Shown here: piece by piece, positions 37,220-45,265 of the stretch
How the letters are laid out: every line of letters starts with the position of its first letter
How positions within the stretch are numbered: the stretch's first letter is position 1
From: Bacillota bacterium
GTDB taxonomy: Bacteria; Bacillota; Bacilli; Alicyclobacillales; SLC66
DNA length: 48,460 nt
Assembly (NCBI GenBank): GCA_021785975.1
Contig: JAJYOE010000006.1
Location: forward strand, 1-48,460
Direction: 5' to 3'
Position numbers and translations under genes: made by a program
Notes under the pieces: model-generated
Seen by the model: the letters and a program-made list of their open reading frames with translations, nothing else
What the model was told of the DNA's origin: nothing
Database searches by the model: none

Positions 37220-37302
37220 TCGTTTTCTCCTCTCCAATAAACGGCTGTTCTCAATGGTTTTCCCACTTCAGTATACCACGCGCTTTTCATTTCCTTTACC
37301 TT

Positions 37303-37320
37303 GTCAATGTGGCCATTGAC
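37303..37320. repeat. 18-bp palindrome between ispG and the M20 gene
   Basis: GTCAATG-TGGC-CATTGAC: perfect 7-bp arms around 4 bp, located between the divergent genes and close to possible promoter elements of both. Likely an operator; the binding protein is unknown. Confidence 0.45.
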
Positions 37321-37380
37321 GAATCAAGATGATATAACTAGAGAAGTACCTATTGGGAAAATGACTAGGAGGCCTTACGC

Positions 37381-38757
37381 ATGTCCATCGATTCTCGTAT
37401 GGAATCCCATTTACAATCACAAAGGCAGCGTCATTTGGATGAACTGCTGGGACTTTTGCGAATTCCGAGCATCAGCGCCTTGTCGATACATAAAGAGGAT
37501 GTGGCCATTGCCGCAGCGTTTCTCGCTGAAGCACTGACTGCTGCAGGCATGGAAAACGTGAAAGTTTTCCCTACAGAAGGACACCCTGTAGTCTACGGAG
37601 ACTATTTGCATGCGCCGGGAAAGCCCACCGTGCTTGTTTACGGTCATTATGACGTACAACCGGTCGATCCATTGAATTTATGGGATAACGGTCCTTTTGA
37701 ACCTTCAATAGTAAATAATAAGATTTTTGCAAGAGGTGCCTCCGACGATAAAGGACCCACCTACCTTCACATCAAGGCCCTTGAAACCATCCTGCAGACT
37801 AATGGATCACTTCCGGTGAATGTCAAGTTCTGTATCGAAGGCGAGGAGGAAATCGGAAGTCCCCATCTTGAGCCGTTCATCGACACACATCGCGACTTGC
37901 TGAAGGCTGATGTATTGCTTATCTCCGACACCACCATTATCGGCCCCAATCAGCCTGCGATCTGCTATGGTCTAAGAGGCCTTTGCAGTTTGGAAGTCCA
38001 CGTTCAGGCAGCTAAATCGGACCTTCATTCCGGACTGTTTGGAGGTGCTGTCCCCAATGCGCTGCATGCGATGACAGAACTGCTTGCCAGTCTCCACGAT
38101 CATGAAGGCAAGGTGCTCGTCGAAGGTTTTTACGAGGATGTCGCCCCGCTAACGCCGGAAGAGCGAGAAGAACTGGCGAAACTCCCGCAAGACGATCAAG
38201 CTTATATGCAGAGCCTTGGGCTAAATGAACTGGTCGGTGAGCCAGGCTTTACGACCATCGAACGCACGACCGCTCGCCCCACCCTCGAATTGAATGGGGT
38301 TTACGGCGGATTTCAAGGAGAAGGTTCCAAAACCGTCATTCCGGCAGAAGCCCACGCAAAAATCACCTGCCGTCTCGTCAACAATCAGGACCCGCAGAAA
38401 ATCCTTGACCAGATTGAAACCCACCTCAAATCACACGAACCAAAAGGCGTTACCGTCACTATAACGAGGCATGACCATGCAAAACCATTCATTGCAGATT
38501 ACCATCAACCCGCCATTCAAACTGCGGTTGATGCCTATCAGTTTGCTTATGATGTTGAGCCTCATTTCATGAGAATGGGTGGATCAATTCCTATCGTGGA
38601 GGCGTTTGACCGACTGTTAAACCTTCCTGTCGTGCTGATGGGATTCAGCTTGCCAGACGAAAACTTCCATGCGCCCAATGAACACTTCGCCTTGGACAAC
38701 TTTGACAAAGGGTTGAGAGCGCTCGTTTACTATTACACTCATTTGGAACGGGTATAA
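37381..38757 (+). CDS. M20-family dipeptidase / metallopeptidase
   Basis: 458 residues, the di-zinc peptidase family of carnosinases and PepV-like enzymes. YGHYDVQPVDP near residue 87, ARGASDDKGP near residue 118 (bridging Asp), FCIEGEEEIGSP near 150 (catalytic Glu), and the dimerisation-domain LHSGLFGGAV near 218; MRMGGSIPIVE near 399 completes the site. Cytosolic peptide turnover is the likely role. ATG behind AGGAGG. Ends at a terminator pair. Confidence 0.93.
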   Translation: MSIDSRMESHLQSQRQRHLDELLGLLRIPSISALSIHKEDVAIAAAFLAEALTAAGMENVKVFPTEGHPVVYGDYLHAPGKPTVLVYGHYDVQPVDPLNLWDNGPFEPSIVNNKIFARGASDDKGPTYLHIKALETILQTNGSLPVNVKFCIEGEEEIGSPHLEPFIDTHRDLLKADVLLISDTTIIGPNQPAICYGLRGLCSLEVHVQAAKSDLHSGLFGGAVPNALHAMTELLASLHDHEGKVLVEGFYEDVAPLTPEEREELAKLPQDDQAYMQSLGLNELVGEPGFTTIERTTARPTLELNGVYGGFQGEGSKTVIPAEAHAKITCRLVNNQDPQKILDQIETHLKSHEPKGVTVTITRHDHAKPFIADYHQPAIQTAVDAYQFAYDVEPHFMRMGGSIPIVEAFDRLLNLPVVLMGFSLPDENFHAPNEHFALDNFDKGLRALVYYYTHLERV

Positions 38758-38783
38758 AAAAGCGCAACCATCTAAGATTGCGC
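38756..38783 (-). terminator. Terminator of ctaB
   Basis: On the minus strand GCGCAA-TCTTAGATGG-TTGCGC is followed by six T residues. It faces the minus-strand ctaB transcript, and its T-tract overlaps the stop of the convergent M20 gene. Confidence 0.8.
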
Positions 38784-38795
38784 CATCGTATAGCT

Positions 38796-38822
38796 GCCAG
38801 GCATCATGCCTGGCGGTTTTTT
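38796..38822 (+). terminator. Terminator of the M20 peptidase gene
   Basis: GCCAGGC-ATCAT-GCCTGGC, a perfect 7-bp stem, followed by GGTTTTTTCC on the plus strand. Placed between the two convergent genes, opposite to the ctaB terminator. Confidence 0.88.
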
Positions 38823-38823
38823 C

Positions 38824-39750
38824 CTAAAAGAGTACGCCAACCATCATGGCAATGCACATCGTCATCAGATAGATTAAAGAAAACTTGAACATCTTGGTCG
38901 CCCAAACGGTATCGTCCCCTGTCCGGAATCCGCGCAACCCCTTCACGAGCCAAACGCTACCAAGCAGAACCGCAGCCGCCAGATAGAGCAAGTTTTCTTT
39001 TCCCAGCACATACGGCAAAATGGAGACCGGAATAATCGCAGCAGTCCACAGCACTATCTGAATCTTTGTCGGCTTAAAGCCGTAGACCACAGGCAACAAG
39101 GGAATTCCTGCCGCCGCGTAGTCTTTTACACGTCGCATGCCAAGCGCCAAAAAGTGAGGCGGTTGCCAGATAAAGAGAATGGCGAACAGCACCCAGCCCA
39201 TCGTGTTGACAGAACCAGTGGCTGCAGTCCATCCAATCAACGGGGGCATCGCTCCCGAAATTCCTCCGATGACTGTACTGAGCGTAGTGGTGCGTTTAGT
39301 CAATCCTGTATAGACAATCACGTAGAAAAACAGTCCCACTAGTGCCATGTAGGCAGAAGTCATCGTCGCAAAGAGACTGAGAGCGCTCACACCGATTAAT
39401 CCCAGCAATAATCCCAGTGCAATGACAGACCATTCGGGGATGCGACCGTTGGGTAGAGCCCTTCCTTTTGTGCGCTCCATGTGTTGATCAATATCCCTGT
39501 CAATGTAGTTATTGAGTGCACATCCAGACATCACCACAAAACTGCTACCGACCACAGTGGCTAGTGTCAATGTGATGCCAGGGTCACCTTTTGTCGCCAC
39601 AAAGAGTCCGGTAAAAGCAGTAAACATATTGGATATCGTGATACCAGGCTTGACCACTTGCAAATAATCATTAAATGTTTCTTTTAACGTCGCGCGGTTG
39701 CGAGAATGTTGCAAGACCGCTTCCGATTCGTAAGCCATGACTTGATCCAT
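38824..39750 (-). CDS. ctaB: Protoheme IX farnesyltransferase (heme O synthase)
   Basis: 308 residues, nine predicted membrane helices. It adds a farnesyl tail to heme B. The prenyltransferase aspartate motif NNYIDRDIDQHMERTKGR is near residue 83, with the second motif KDYAAAGIPLLPVVYG near 208. The N-terminal KPGITISNMFTAF is also typical. It lies 31 nt after ctaA on the same strand, so ctaA-ctaB work as one unit for heme A, implying a heme-A-type terminal oxidase elsewhere. Confidence 0.95.
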   Translation of the reverse strand: MDQVMAYESEAVLQHSRNRATLKETFNDYLQVVKPGITISNMFTAFTGLFVATKGDPGITLTLATVVGSSFVVMSGCALNNYIDRDIDQHMERTKGRALPNGRIPEWSVIALGLLLGLIGVSALSLFATMTSAYMALVGLFFYVIVYTGLTKRTTTLSTVIGGISGAMPPLIGWTAATGSVNTMGWVLFAILFIWQPPHFLALGMRRVKDYAAAGIPLLPVVYGFKPTKIQIVLWTAAIIPVSILPYVLGKENLLYLAAAVLLGSVWLVKGLRGFRTGDDTVWATKMFKFSLIYLMTMCIAMMVGVLF

Positions 39751-39781
39751 TTTTCATCACCCTTCCTATCGTTGATGGAAA

Positions 39782-40765
39782 TTATTTTGCATTCGTCGTC
39801 AATGTGAGCGGAGAAGACGACATCGCCTTCTGGACCCTCTCTTTTTTAGGTATTTCTATTGCAATACGCGTGAGTAAAAACGCACCCAAGGCCACCATTG
39901 CGACAGCCCCCGCCCAGTGCAGCGTGTCAAGTGACAATGCCAGTTTCGTCGCGAGCGTAATAAACCCGAGCAACATCTGGTACACAATCAAGCCTCCAAG
40001 CATGAAGGAGGGAAGGACGAAAGCCTGTACTTTCAGTGCCTTCGCGATCAACCACACCACCGCGATCCCTAAGATGACACTGGTAGCGATGTGGATGCCA
40101 AGCCACGCCAATGACGCGCCATACCCCGGCATATAATGCTGATGATGACTTAAGAGATATGAGTTCTGGCCAAATAATGCCTGGCTGTCGCCGGAGTGTC
40201 GAAAATACCCGCCAATCAGCGTTTCAATAAATGTAAATATCGCAACGATGATCGCAGGCTTTCTAAGCGCAAGCGCCTGTTCCTGAATCAGGGGGCGTCC
40301 GCTTGGAGCTAAGACAGGACCACCTGACATTTGTACGCGAGCGTCCCTTTTTTCCTTTAATCCGATTGCTATCAGCGCTGTCACTGATGCCAACAGAACC
40401 ATGCTGTTGGCCACATCAATCGTCGTAAAGGAACCAGGCAGAACGAGCAGCACGATGATGGCTCCAAATGCAATTTGCGTGCCCAAAAAGAAAATAGAGG
40501 CGATGCCAAGCCATCTTGCCAATCTGTCCTTACGCTTACGCCATGTTCGCCAAGCATTATAGATCAGCAAAATTGTTGTCAAAAATGTGACGAGACGGTG
40601 AACATATTCTACGAGTACAGGTCCGTTCAGGGGTGGAATGATCGAATTTCCGCAGAGTGGCCAATTGGGACATGCCAATACTGCATTCATGCCTACCACT
40701 AACGATCCGAGAATCGTTAATGAATATAGAAATATAGCTGTAATGAGGGACCATTTATACCCCAT
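39782..40765 (-). CDS. ctaA: Heme A synthase CtaA, lacking the TM4 histidine
   Basis: 327 residues, eight membrane helices. It oxidises heme O to heme A. Present are the N-half cysteine pair ACPNWPLCG near residue 31, EYVHR in TM2, the His in WLGIHIATS (TM6) and DTLHWAGA (TM8). The fourth expected heme ligand, His of TM4 (ALHFG in B. subtilis), is missing: the aligned segment reads TIDVANSMVLL. The ATG at 40765 behind GGAGGTG is chosen over a TTG or GTG further up. Activity is still likely from its place next to ctaB. Confidence 0.9.
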   Translation of the reverse strand: MGYKWSLITAIFLYSLTILGSLVVGMNAVLACPNWPLCGNSIIPPLNGPVLVEYVHRLVTFLTTILLIYNAWRTWRKRKDRLARWLGIASIFFLGTQIAFGAIIVLLVLPGSFTTIDVANSMVLLASVTALIAIGLKEKRDARVQMSGGPVLAPSGRPLIQEQALALRKPAIIVAIFTFIETLIGGYFRHSGDSQALFGQNSYLLSHHQHYMPGYGASLAWLGIHIATSVILGIAVVWLIAKALKVQAFVLPSFMLGGLIVYQMLLGFITLATKLALSLDTLHWAGAVAMVALGAFLLTRIAIEIPKKERVQKAMSSSPLTLTTNAK

Positions 40766-40809
40766 CACCAACACCTCCAAAGCAACTGCGTCAAAACTGG
40801 TTATCTATG

Positions 40810-40871
40810 ACTAGTTCAAAACTACCTTTTTACTAGTACAAATATACCACTTTTGAACACGGTTTCGTCAA
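40810..40871 (-). promoter_or_regulatory. ctaA promoter with paired ACTAGT boxes
   Basis: On the minus strand TTGACG (40866-40871), a long 19-bp spacer, then TATATT (40841-40846) preceded by TGG. Two copies of the palindrome ACTAGT (40810-40815 and 40832-40837) lie just downstream, 22 bp apart centre to centre, that is two helical turns. Such phased boxes suggest a dimeric or cooperative repressor near the start site. Confidence 0.5.
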
Positions 40872-40896
40872 GGGTAAGTTGGAAAAGAGGTGAATT

Positions 40897-41697
40897 TTAG
40901 TAAAGTGGATTCCATTCTTTAAGATTTCTTTGGATTTTTAAGCGATGAGTCGCTTCCATCAGGTGGTTGGCGATCATGACACTCATGGGTATGTCGCTTT
41001 CATTAAGCGGATGAAATGCATTCAACAACGAAATAAAATGATGAGGATTTGCCCAGCGCTGATCTTCCGTGATGGTCAATAAGTCGCTAACTGATTGAAT
41101 ATTTATTTCGGGCATCCAGGCGGGGGGAGAAATCAAAAGTTTTTTTTCTGCAAGATAGATGGTCTCTACCAGTTTTATACGTGAATAATCGGAAGGAAAA
41201 AGATTGATAAAAGCACTGACTGCCACCACTCCTTTGGCACGGCGTTGCGCAATGCCAGCAATCTTGATCCCATCCAGCGACAAGTCGAAGCGACCCGGAC
41301 AATAGCTACCGACCACTTCTCCGATTTTTACTTTGCCATAATCCGAAAGAGCATGAACAATCCAGTTTGCAAGCTCCTCAAATGCATGGTCAAGTGATGG
41401 TTCCTCAGGCAAGATCAAGGTGAGATTCAGCACGCCAGAATCCACAGGAATGGACAGTCCGCCAAATGGCCGCACCAGAACGTAGAATTTTTGTTGTTGA
41501 AGCGAGTTCACTGTGTCATCCCATACGGAAAGCGAGGCATCCCTTGATCCCGCGAGAAATCCCCGTCGGTGACGCCATGCGTGAAGCAGCCTTACATGTT
41601 CATCGCGACTGTAAAGCATCAATGCTTCCTGATCTAGAAACGCCTGTAATAAACTTTCTTGATAATCGTAAAGTCCAGTGAAACAAGTGGTATTCAT
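40897..41697 (-). CDS. lipL: Octanoyl-[GcvH]:protein N-octanoyltransferase (LipL)
   Basis: 266 residues of the biotin/lipoate ligase fold. RPFGGLSIPVDSGVLNLTL near residue 77 and the active-site segment VVGSYCPGRFDLSLDGIKIAGIAQRR near 128 (in pieces: SYCPGRFDLS, then KIAGIAQRR) match Bacillus LipL, whose catalytic Cys is in SYCPG. It transfers octanoyl or lipoyl from GcvH to the E2 subunits of 2-oxoacid dehydrogenases. ATG one base after the proA stop, so it may be translated from the proB-proA transcript. Confidence 0.88.
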   Translation of the reverse strand: MNTTCFTGLYDYQESLLQAFLDQEALMLYSRDEHVRLLHAWRHRRGFLAGSRDASLSVWDDTVNSLQQQKFYVLVRPFGGLSIPVDSGVLNLTLILPEEPSLDHAFEELANWIVHALSDYGKVKIGEVVGSYCPGRFDLSLDGIKIAGIAQRRAKGVVAVSAFINLFPSDYSRIKLVETIYLAEKKLLISPPAWMPEINIQSVSDLLTITEDQRWANPHHFISLLNAFHPLNESDIPMSVMIANHLMEATHRLKIQRNLKEWNPLY

Positions 41698-41698
41698 G

Positions 41699-42994
41699 CT
41701 ATTTACGAACGTGTCCGTCTCCTCGAATCAAATACTTGTAACTCGTGATTTCCCTTAGTCCCATAGGGCCACGCGCGTGCAATTTCTGCGTAGAAATGCC
41801 AATTTCTGCTCCAAAGCCAAATTCAAAGCCATCGGTAAACCTCGTCGAAGCGTTATGGTAGACGGCTGCTGCATCGACATAGCGAAAAAATTGAGCAGCC
41901 CGCTGTTCGTCTTCCGTGACGATCGCTTCCGAATGTCGCGTGCCGTATTTTTGAATATGCTTAATGCCTTCCTCAAAGCTCGACACCACTTTGACCGCAA
42001 TGATGTAATCCAAAAACTCAGTAGCATAATCGCTGTCCGACGCTGAGCAAACCTGTCCATAGCCGGAATAAGCAGGCATTGCAATCTCAAAACCGTGATT
42101 TTTTAAGATATCCACGCTTTTTTCACAGGCGCGTACTTCCACCCGCTCATCGATGAGCGCCTGCACTGCGGAAGGCAACCATTTTTGTGCGATATCGCGG
42201 TGTACAAGCAACGTCTCTGCCGCGTTGCAAACAGAGGGGCGCTGCACTTTCGCGTTCAACACAATGTCGATTGCTTTTTTTTCATCTGCAAATTCATCCA
42301 CATAGACGTGACAATTCCCCACACCGGTTTCAATCACCGGCACATACGCATTTTGCGTCACGTGACTGATAAGCCCTGCCCCGCCTCTGGGAATGACGAG
42401 GTCGATCATCCCTTTTGCTTTAATCAATACATCAACAGATTCGCGTTCTGTGCGTTCTACTAATTGCACGGAATATTCCGGCAAGCCGGACTGCGACAGT
42501 CCTTTTTGGATCACCGCCACGAGCGCTTGGTTGGAATGAAGCGCCTCTTTGCCACCGCGCAGTACCGCCGCGTTGCCTGTTTTGATCGTCAATGCAGCTG
42601 CGTCCATCGTCACATTGGGCCGGGACTCATAAATCATGGCAATGACGCCCATCGGAACGCGGACTTTTTGAAGTTGTAACCCATCCTCCCGCTCCCAGGA
42701 TTCTATCACTTCTCCAATCGGATCTGGCAAATTGGCCACTTCGCGTATTCCCTGTGCCATTTGCCTGATGCGTTCCTCTGTAAGCCGCAACCGGTCAAGT
42801 TTGCCTTCTCCCATGCCGTGTATTCTAGCTTCCTGAATATCAGTGGCATTCGCCTTCAAAATGATTGCCGAATCCTCGTCTAACAGATCGGCAATCGTCA
42901 TCAGTGCAGCGTTCTTTTGTTCATGATTCAAAACGCCTAATTCTGACGCTGCCTTTTTGGCTTTCATCGCCAATTGATCAATGTAAGTTTTCAA
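41699..42994 (-). CDS. proA: Glutamate-5-semialdehyde dehydrogenase
   Basis: 431 residues, second step of proline synthesis. The catalytic cysteine is in RPSVCNAAETLLVH near residue 252; VIYESRPNVTMDAAAL near residue 118 and a C-terminal GPMGLREITSYKYL are typical. TTG start inside the end of proB (17-nt overlap), with a distant GGGAGA. Translation is probably coupled to proB. Confidence 0.96.
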   Translation of the reverse strand: MKTYIDQLAMKAKKAASELGVLNHEQKNAALMTIADLLDEDSAIILKANATDIQEARIHGMGEGKLDRLRLTEERIRQMAQGIREVANLPDPIGEVIESWEREDGLQLQKVRVPMGVIAMIYESRPNVTMDAAALTIKTGNAAVLRGGKEALHSNQALVAVIQKGLSQSGLPEYSVQLVERTERESVDVLIKAKGMIDLVIPRGGAGLISHVTQNAYVPVIETGVGNCHVYVDEFADEKKAIDIVLNAKVQRPSVCNAAETLLVHRDIAQKWLPSAVQALIDERVEVRACEKSVDILKNHGFEIAMPAYSGYGQVCSASDSDYATEFLDYIIAVKVVSSFEEGIKHIQKYGTRHSEAIVTEDEQRAAQFFRYVDAAAVYHNASTRFTDGFEFGFGAEIGISTQKLHARGPMGLREITSYKYLIRGDGHVRK

Positions 42995-44126
42995 ATCGTT
43001 GATGGTTTTCTCCCCCGATCAGTGAACTTGTCAACACCAACTGATTGCGATGCACTACTTCCTGCATATTTCGCATCGATTCTCCCTGTTGGCTCCTTTG
43101 AATTAATAAGCGTAAATCCCATGCAGAAAAATTGCATACTCCTTTGCCAATTTCCTGCTTGTTTTCACTTTCGATGAGGACGATCGATCCTTCCTGAAAA
43201 TCCCCCTGAACGGACAGGATTCCTGGCAGCAGCAAGCTTCCATTCCCACGCAATAATGCATCTGCCGCCCCTGCATCCACCATTACTTGTCCTTCTGTTC
43301 TCGTCCCGAACATCATCCATGATTTTTTTGCTGTCAATTCTCCGGACTTCGCGTGAAACCAGGTACCCACTTTTTCCCTATGTACGATGCGTTCCAGCAC
43401 ATCCTTCGATTCACTTGACGCGAGAGCCACATCAATGCCCGAACCCGTAGCGATTTTGGCAGCGGTGATTTTGGTCCGCATCCCTCCGGTCCCCCGATCG
43501 CTTCCTTGCCCGCCGGCCATCTGTTCGATCGCATCATCAATATTCCAGACATCGTCGATTTTGGAGGCATTTGCATTGATTCTGGGATTGACAGTATAGA
43601 GCCCGTCTACATCTGTCAGCAGGATGAGTAGATCTGCGTCTGCCACCATGGCGACAAAACTGCTCAGCGTATCATTGTCTCCAAAGCGTATTTCTTCGAC
43701 GGCAACGGTGTCGTTTTCGTTGATGATGGGAATCACGCCGAAGTGTAAAAGCGTCTCCATCGTATTGCGAATATTCACAAATCGCTTGCGATCTTCAATA
43801 TCCGCTTTCGTTAAAAGAAGTTGCGCGATGTCGATTCCTCTTTTACTGAATGACTGTTGGTAGGCGTGAATAAGAAGCCCTTGCCCCACTGCCGCCGCAC
43901 CCTGCTTTTCAGGCATGGTGCTTTCTTTGCGGCGCCAACCAAGTTGCGCCATGCCAAGCGCCACAGCACCTGATGAAACGACGATAAGTTGGACGTTTTC
44001 CTCTTGATAAAGCCTTGTCATCTGATCGATATAAGATTCCAGTTTTGCTATGGACAATTGGCCGTTAGCTTCGGTAATACTGCTTGAGCCAATTTTCACC
44101 ACAACACGCATGCGCTGGCTTTTCAT
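42978..44126 (-). CDS. proB: Glutamate 5-kinase
   Basis: 382 residues: an amino-acid kinase domain (VVVKIGSSSIT near residue 8, VVSSGAVALGMAQLG near 50, INENDTVAVEEI near 138) and a C-terminal PUA domain. It is the feedback-regulated first step of proline synthesis. ATG overlapping the DUF423 stop by 4 nt. It is 5' of proA as usual. An internal ATG at 44111 is possible. Confidence 0.96.
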   Translation of the reverse strand: MKSQRMRVVVKIGSSSITEANGQLSIAKLESYIDQMTRLYQEENVQLIVVSSGAVALGMAQLGWRRKESTMPEKQGAAAVGQGLLIHAYQQSFSKRGIDIAQLLLTKADIEDRKRFVNIRNTMETLLHFGVIPIINENDTVAVEEIRFGDNDTLSSFVAMVADADLLILLTDVDGLYTVNPRINANASKIDDVWNIDDAIEQMAGGQGSDRGTGGMRTKITAAKIATGSGIDVALASSESKDVLERIVHREKVGTWFHAKSGELTAKKSWMMFGTRTEGQVMVDAGAADALLRGNGSLLLPGILSVQGDFQEGSIVLIESENKQEIGKGVCNFSAWDLRLLIQRSQQGESMRNMQEVVHRNQLVLTSSLIGGENHQRFENLH

Positions 44127-44494
44127 TTTACAATCACCGCTAAGATAAAGAGCAGCCAGGAGATAATCCAGGACAAGCCGCCAATCGGTGTGATCGCTCC
44201 AAGCGCCCGTTTCCCAGTAAGCGTTAACGCATAAAGGCTACCGGAAAAAAGAATCACGCCAAGTACCATCAAGACCGCGGAGATCGTCAACAACGTGTTC
44301 CCGGGAAAGATTGCGGCGTAAATCCCCAGGGCTAGAATCCCAAGCGCATGATACATTTGGTATTGAACCCCTGTCTGATATACCGCCAGTTGATCACCTG
44401 ACAATTTTTTGCGCAGCGCATGCGCGCCAAATGCCCCAAGAGCCACGGCAAGAAGCGCAAACAAACTGCCAATCACAAGTAAAACCTTATCCAT
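44123..44494 (-). CDS. DUF423 small membrane protein (YwdK-like)
   Basis: 123 residues, four hydrophobic helices. The N-terminal LFALLAVALGAFGAHAL and the segment YQTGVQYQMYHALGIL near residue 40 are the DUF423 signature. The function of the family is unknown. It ends in a 4-nt overlap with proB, so it is the first gene of DUF423-proB-proA-lipL. Confidence 0.9.
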   Translation of the reverse strand: MDKVLLVIGSLFALLAVALGAFGAHALRKKLSGDQLAVYQTGVQYQMYHALGILALGIYAAIFPGNTLLTISAVLMVLGVILFSGSLYALTLTGKRALGAITPIGGLSWIISWLLFILAVIVK

Positions 44495-44528
44495 CTAATC
44501 CCCTTCTTTTTTCCTTCAGCATAGTCGT

Positions 44529-44574
44529 TATAATTGTATCATAGGTGTTCAGATACTCATCCGCGCGAATAAAG
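44529..44574 (+). promoter_or_regulatory. Possible promoter region of the UDG-like gene
   Basis: TATAAT at 44529-44534 points toward the plus-strand gene but has no good -35 box. The minus strand reads TACAAT over part of the same region, which could serve the DUF423 operon. AGGTGG at 44573-44578 is the ribosome site of the TTG start. Confidence 0.35.
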
Positions 44575-44587
44575 GTGGAATCTGCTG

Positions 44588-45265
44588 TTGATCGAGCCAT
44601 TGATAAATCATTACCGAGCCATTTTTAACGATATTGCAAAGTCGCATCTGGTTCCCGATATTATACCTGAAAAGGCGACGTTTTTGTTTATCCTGGAGAG
44701 CCCTCATGTCCAGGAACTGAAATTTGGAGCGCCAGTGTCCGGAGCTTCTGGTTTATCCATGACACAGCATTTGCTTGCCAACCGGTGGAATCTTCCCATG
44801 GGACAATTGGCCATTGCCGCGCAAAAAAATGAGCTTACCGATCCTTCCCTTGACCATGTAGCCCTCATGAACGCCTGTCAAATCCCTCTGCAAAAATCTG
44901 CCTATGTAGGATCTGACGTTTTGGAGAAGTATACACAGGAATTAAGCTTGTTAGAAGAGATACGGGTGGCGAACCAAAGACTCACCTTTTCTGACGAGTC
45001 ACGAGATACCATCCAACAGGTCATTGCCTTGAGCCTTAGAAAAAAACTCAAAAAACTCACTGAACGAACACTGTATGTGGTCCCTTGCGGAAGATTTGCG
45101 CAAAAATTCTCCCAGCTAGCAAATGTGACATCGCCCAACTGGGAGTGGATTGATGGAATTCCGCATCCATCGTATAACAACTGGAGCAAACCCAGTTATC
45201 GCCCTATGGTAGAGAAGCTTTGCGCTCTATTTTCGTCAACAACAACTCAAGATTCTCCGCACTAG
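44588..45265 (+). CDS. Uracil-DNA-glycosylase-superfamily-like protein
   Basis: 225 residues. [23 protein letters not shown] near residue 31 (in pieces: FILESPH, then GAPVSGASG) resembles the active-site loop of UDG-fold proteins, and the C-terminal [10 protein letters not shown] near residue 194 resembles the HPS loop; [11 protein letters not shown] is a likely beta strand between. No canonical GEAPG loop is present, so catalytic activity on DNA is uncertain. TTG start behind AGGTGG. The last 62 bp overlap the convergent GGDEF-EAL gene. Confidence 0.5.
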   Translation: MIEPLINHYRAIFNDIAKSHLVPDIIPEKATFLFILESPHVQELKFGAPVSGASGLSMTQHLLANRWNLPMGQLAIAAQKNELTDPSLDHVALMNACQIPLQKSAYVGSDVLEKYTQELSLLEEIRVANQRLTFSDESRDTIQQVIALSLRKKLKKLTERTLYVVPCGRFAQKFSQLANVTSPNWEWIDGIPHPSYNNWSKPSYRPMVEKLCALFSSTTTQDSPH

